From Candidatus Solibacter sp. (GTDB taxonomy: Bacteria; Acidobacteriota; Terriglobia; Bryobacterales; Bryobacteraceae), in assembly GCA_017883345.1 (NCBI GenBank), contig JADGNT010000393.1:1-5545 (forward strand): a stretch of DNA of 5,545 bases. Direction: 5' to 3'. The notes under the pieces were generated by a model. It was not told the origin of the DNA. It made no database searches and was given only the letters and a program-made list of their open reading frames with translations. A program made the translations under genes and the position numbers. Below, one piece after another: positions 3,736-5,545 of the stretch (positions are counted from its first letter, which is position 1; each line of letters opens with the position of its first letter).

Positions 3736-5394
3736 GAAACGATCTTTCAATCCATCGAACTTTTGAGCAAGGAAAAGGGCATCGATCCGCAGATCGTGCT
3801 GGACGCGGTCAAGGACGCCATGCTGATTGCCGCTCGGAAGCACTATCGCACCAACGAGGATTACGTCGCGGACATGGATCCCAAGACCGGCGCGATCTCA
3901 CTCTACGCGGTGAAGAAAGCCGTGGAAACCGTCGAAGATCCGGTACATGAGATGACGCTGGCCGAGGCGCGGCGGATCGATTCCAAACTCGAAATCGGCG
4001 GCGAAGTGCGCATTCCGAAGAACACCGACGCCTTGGGCCGAATCTCCGCCCAGACCGCCAAGCAGGTCATCTTCCAGAAGGTCCGCGAGGCCGAACGCGA
4101 CACCGTGTTCCAGGAGTATTCGGGGCGCACCGGCGAACTCGTCAACTGCACCATCAAGCGCGTGGAAGGTCCGGACTACATGCTGGACCTCGGCAAAACC
4201 GAAGCCAAGCTGCCCAAGAAGGAACAGTCCCGCCTGGAAGGCTACAGCGTGGGAGACCGCGTACGCTGCGTCATCAAGTTGGTCGACAAGTCCAGCAAGG
4301 GGCCCGGAGTGCTGGTATCGCGGGCGGCGCCCGAACTGGTGATGCGCCTCTTCGAACAGGAAGTCCCGGAGATTTACGACGGCACGGTGGCCATCAAGGG
4401 TTGCGCGCGGGAAGCCGGCGAGCGCACCAAGATCGCCGTCCAAAGCCGCGACCGCGATGTGGATAGCGTGGGCGCTTGCGTGGGCATGAAGGGCATGCGC
4501 GTGCAATCCATCATCCGTGAGTTGCGCGGCGAGAAAATCGACATCATTGAGTATTCCGACGACCCCGTGGTCTTTGCCACCCATGCGCTGAGTCCGGCGA
4601 AGGTCAGCCGGATTGTGGTCGTCGATGCCCTCGAGAAGCACATGGAAGTCATCGTCGACGATTCGCAGCTCTCTCTCGCCATCGGCAAGAAGGGCCAGAA
4701 CGTGCGCCTGGCGGCCAAGCTGCTCGGCTGGAAGATCGACATCAAGAGCGAGGAAGAGAAGCGCCAGGAAGTCGAGTCGCAGATGGCCGCCCTGGTGGCC
4801 CCCGGGGCGCCGGTTTCCGTTCTGCTCGACTATGGAATGAGCGACGCGTTGTCGGAGAAGTTGATCGAAGCCGGAGTCGGGACCATCGAGCGCCTGGGCA
4901 CCATGACGCCCGAGCAGCTCGAAGCAATTCCCGGCATCGATCCGGCTTCGATCGAGTTCATTCAGGCCTCCGTAGTGGCCTATTACAGCCAGTTTGAGGA
5001 TCCCGGCACGGAAGGCGGTTCCGCGGAGTCCGAGCCGGAGGATTCCGAAGTGAGTGCGGCGGCGGGCGAACCCGGCGAAGCCGGCGAACCTGGCGAAGCC
5101 GGCGAACCTGGCGAACCCGGCGAAGTCGGCGAACCCGGCGAAACGCAGGCGGAGCCCGAGGCGGAAGCTGCCGCGGGCGACGTGGAGCAGGCCGGCCCCA
5201 AAAACGTCGAAGAGCCTGCGGAAGAGCCCGTCGTAGAGCCCTCGGAACCGGGTTCGGAACCGGCGGAAACGGTGTCCGGCGAGGGTCCGGAGACCGTGGA
5301 ACAGTTTGGTACGATAGAGGACGCGGGTTCTCCTCACAATCATGCCGAAGTTGCGGGTGCGGAGAGTGTGCCGCAAAATAGTAGTGGCGAGTAG
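3733..5394 (+). CDS. nusA: Transcription termination/antitermination factor NusA
   Basis: This 553-residue protein binds RNA polymerase and nascent RNA and modulates pausing, intrinsic termination and antitermination. Domains in order: N-terminal polymerase-binding domain (about 1-125, with QSIELLSKEKGID and RRIDSKLEIGGEVRIP); S1 domain (about 133-200, GELVNCTIKRVEGPDYMLDL and GVLVSRAAPELVMRLFEQEVPEI); KH1 with loop GMKG (251-254); KH2 with loop GKKG (318-321) in SLAIGKKGQNVRLAAKLLGWKIDI. A helix-hairpin-helix-like segment follows at about 363-418 (MSDALSEKLIEAGVGTIERL and LEAIPGID). From 420 to the end is an acidic Glu/Pro/Ala/Gly-rich tail of about 130 residues containing nine Gly-Glu-X triplets (445-471); such a tail is not part of the conserved NusA core. 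Translation starts at TTG. Co-transcribed with rimP upstream and infB 37 bases downstream. Confidence 0.97.
   Translation: METIFQSIELLSKEKGIDPQIVLDAVKDAMLIAARKHYRTNEDYVADMDPKTGAISLYAVKKAVETVEDPVHEMTLAEARRIDSKLEIGGEVRIPKNTDALGRISAQTAKQVIFQKVREAERDTVFQEYSGRTGELVNCTIKRVEGPDYMLDLGKTEAKLPKKEQSRLEGYSVGDRVRCVIKLVDKSSKGPGVLVSRAAPELVMRLFEQEVPEIYDGTVAIKGCAREAGERTKIAVQSRDRDVDSVGACVGMKGMRVQSIIRELRGEKIDIIEYSDDPVVFATHALSPAKVSRIVVVDALEKHMEVIVDDSQLSLAIGKKGQNVRLAAKLLGWKIDIKSEEEKRQEVESQMAALVAPGAPVSVLLDYGMSDALSEKLIEAGVGTIERLGTMTPEQLEAIPGIDPASIEFIQASVVAYYSQFEDPGTEGGSAESEPEDSEVSAAAGEPGEAGEPGEAGEPGEPGEVGEPGETQAEPEAEAAAGDVEQAGPKNVEEPAEEPVVEPSEPGSEPAETVSGEGPETVEQFGTIEDAGSPHNHAEVAGAESVPQNSSGE
5065..5145 (+). repeat. 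Nine tandem GGCGAAnnn 9-mers in nusA
   Basis: GGCGAA followed by a variable codon repeats nine times in frame, coding for Gly-Glu-(Pro/Ala/Val/Thr) triplets at NusA residues 445-471. The variable codons read CCC, GCC, CCT, GCC, CCT, CCC, GTC, CCC, ACG. The 18-base unit GGCGAA-CCx-GGCGAA-GCC is itself repeated, which points to slippage-type expansion. Confidence 0.9.
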
Positions 5395-5431
5395 TGGCGT
5401 CTCCGCGGGTTAATTGCAGATAGCTTTCTCT

Positions 5432-5545
5432 ATGAAGAAGATTCGAATCAACGAGCTGGCGCGGGAGTTGGAAGTCAAGGCTCACGAAATACTGGAGCGG
5501 CTCCCCGAATTGGGCGTCTCGGAAAAAAAGACGCACTCCAGCTCA
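5432..5545 (+). CDS. infB: Translation initiation factor IF-2, N-terminal 38 codons (continues beyond window)
   Basis: From ATG 5432 the frame reads MKKIRINELARELEVKAHE, then ILERLPELGV and EKKTHSSS at the window edge. This is the IF-2 N-terminal helical module (pattern I-R-x-x-E-L-A-x-E-L, then L..L..LG, and a terminal H-S-S). Complete IF-2 is a GTPase that directs initiator fMet-tRNA to the 30S subunit; the GTPase domain lies outside the window. The position directly after nusA is the standard one. The 37-base gap has no strong Shine-Dalgarno (only AGATAG near 5418-5423) and no room for ylxR, which sits between nusA and infB in many other bacteria. Confidence 0.93.
   Translation, partial: MKKIRINELARELEVKAHEILERLPELGVSEKKTHSSS

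Noticed and set aside
5065..5145. Tandem 9-base units considered as a CRISPR-like or VNTR array
   Set aside because: Units are contiguous, in frame and coding; there are no spacers. It is a coding minisatellite within nusA.
3898..5376. 492-codon open frame antisense to nusA with RFAGFA-type repeats
   Set aside because: It is a shadow of nusA's GC-biased codons; the repeats mirror the GGCGAA tandem units on the coding strand, and NusA is unmistakable.

Overview
The window is GC-rich bacterial chromosome. Its right half is the conserved rimP-nusA-infB translation/transcription block. The left half is a patchwork of a truncated transposase, short repeats, a divergent pair of metabolic or unknown genes, and gene-decay debris. 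The closest fit I can suggest is an Acidobacteriota genome of the Solibacter/Bryobacter type. This is inference from three things: the transposase flavour, an 'AN-AN-STGPRSP' N-terminal module seen in many short proteins of that phylum, and CTCTGCG/TCCGCG-type repeats. No single marker here proves it.

Layout: (1) 3-371, plus strand, is the C-terminal end of an unrecognised coiled-coil protein. (2) 367-700, minus strand, is a remnant of an IS3-family OrfB transposase, frameshifted and cut just before the coiled-coil stop codon. (3) 703-870 is non-coding and holds a CTAG-rich hairpin cluster and a first copy of a TCTCTGCG-type repeat. (4) 871-2064, minus strand, is a stand-alone protein resembling the catalytic half of cobalamin-independent methionine synthase, with all four zinc ligands. 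(5) 2134-2481, plus strand, is a DUF309 protein, divergent from (4) across 69 bases. (6) 2482-2779 is non-coding, with two back-to-back perfect or near-perfect hairpins, a second copy of the TCTCTGCG repeat and a strongly C-rich tract. (7) 2780 to about 2914 is the start of a decayed small gene that still has a ribosome-binding site. Its frame stays open all the way into rimP. (8) 3113-3189 is a possible promoter followed by a textbook intrinsic terminator hairpin, placed as an attenuator just before rimP. (9) 3215-3676 is rimP, 3733-5394 is nusA (TTG start, long acidic collagen-like tail), and 5432-5545 is the first 38 codons of infB.

How the genes work together: RimP matures the 30S subunit, NusA controls pausing, termination and antitermination, and IF-2 places the initiator tRNA. 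Their tight co-orientation (56- and 37-base gaps) indicates one operon. A terminator in the leader of an operon that encodes a termination factor suggests feedback control. The MetE-like and DUF309 genes share an intergenic region but have no demonstrated common function.

I did not find a convincing wholly new system. The points most worth a second look are the rimP leader attenuator, the decayed ORF fused in frame to rimP, the repeat pair flanking the divergent genes, and the NusA tail.
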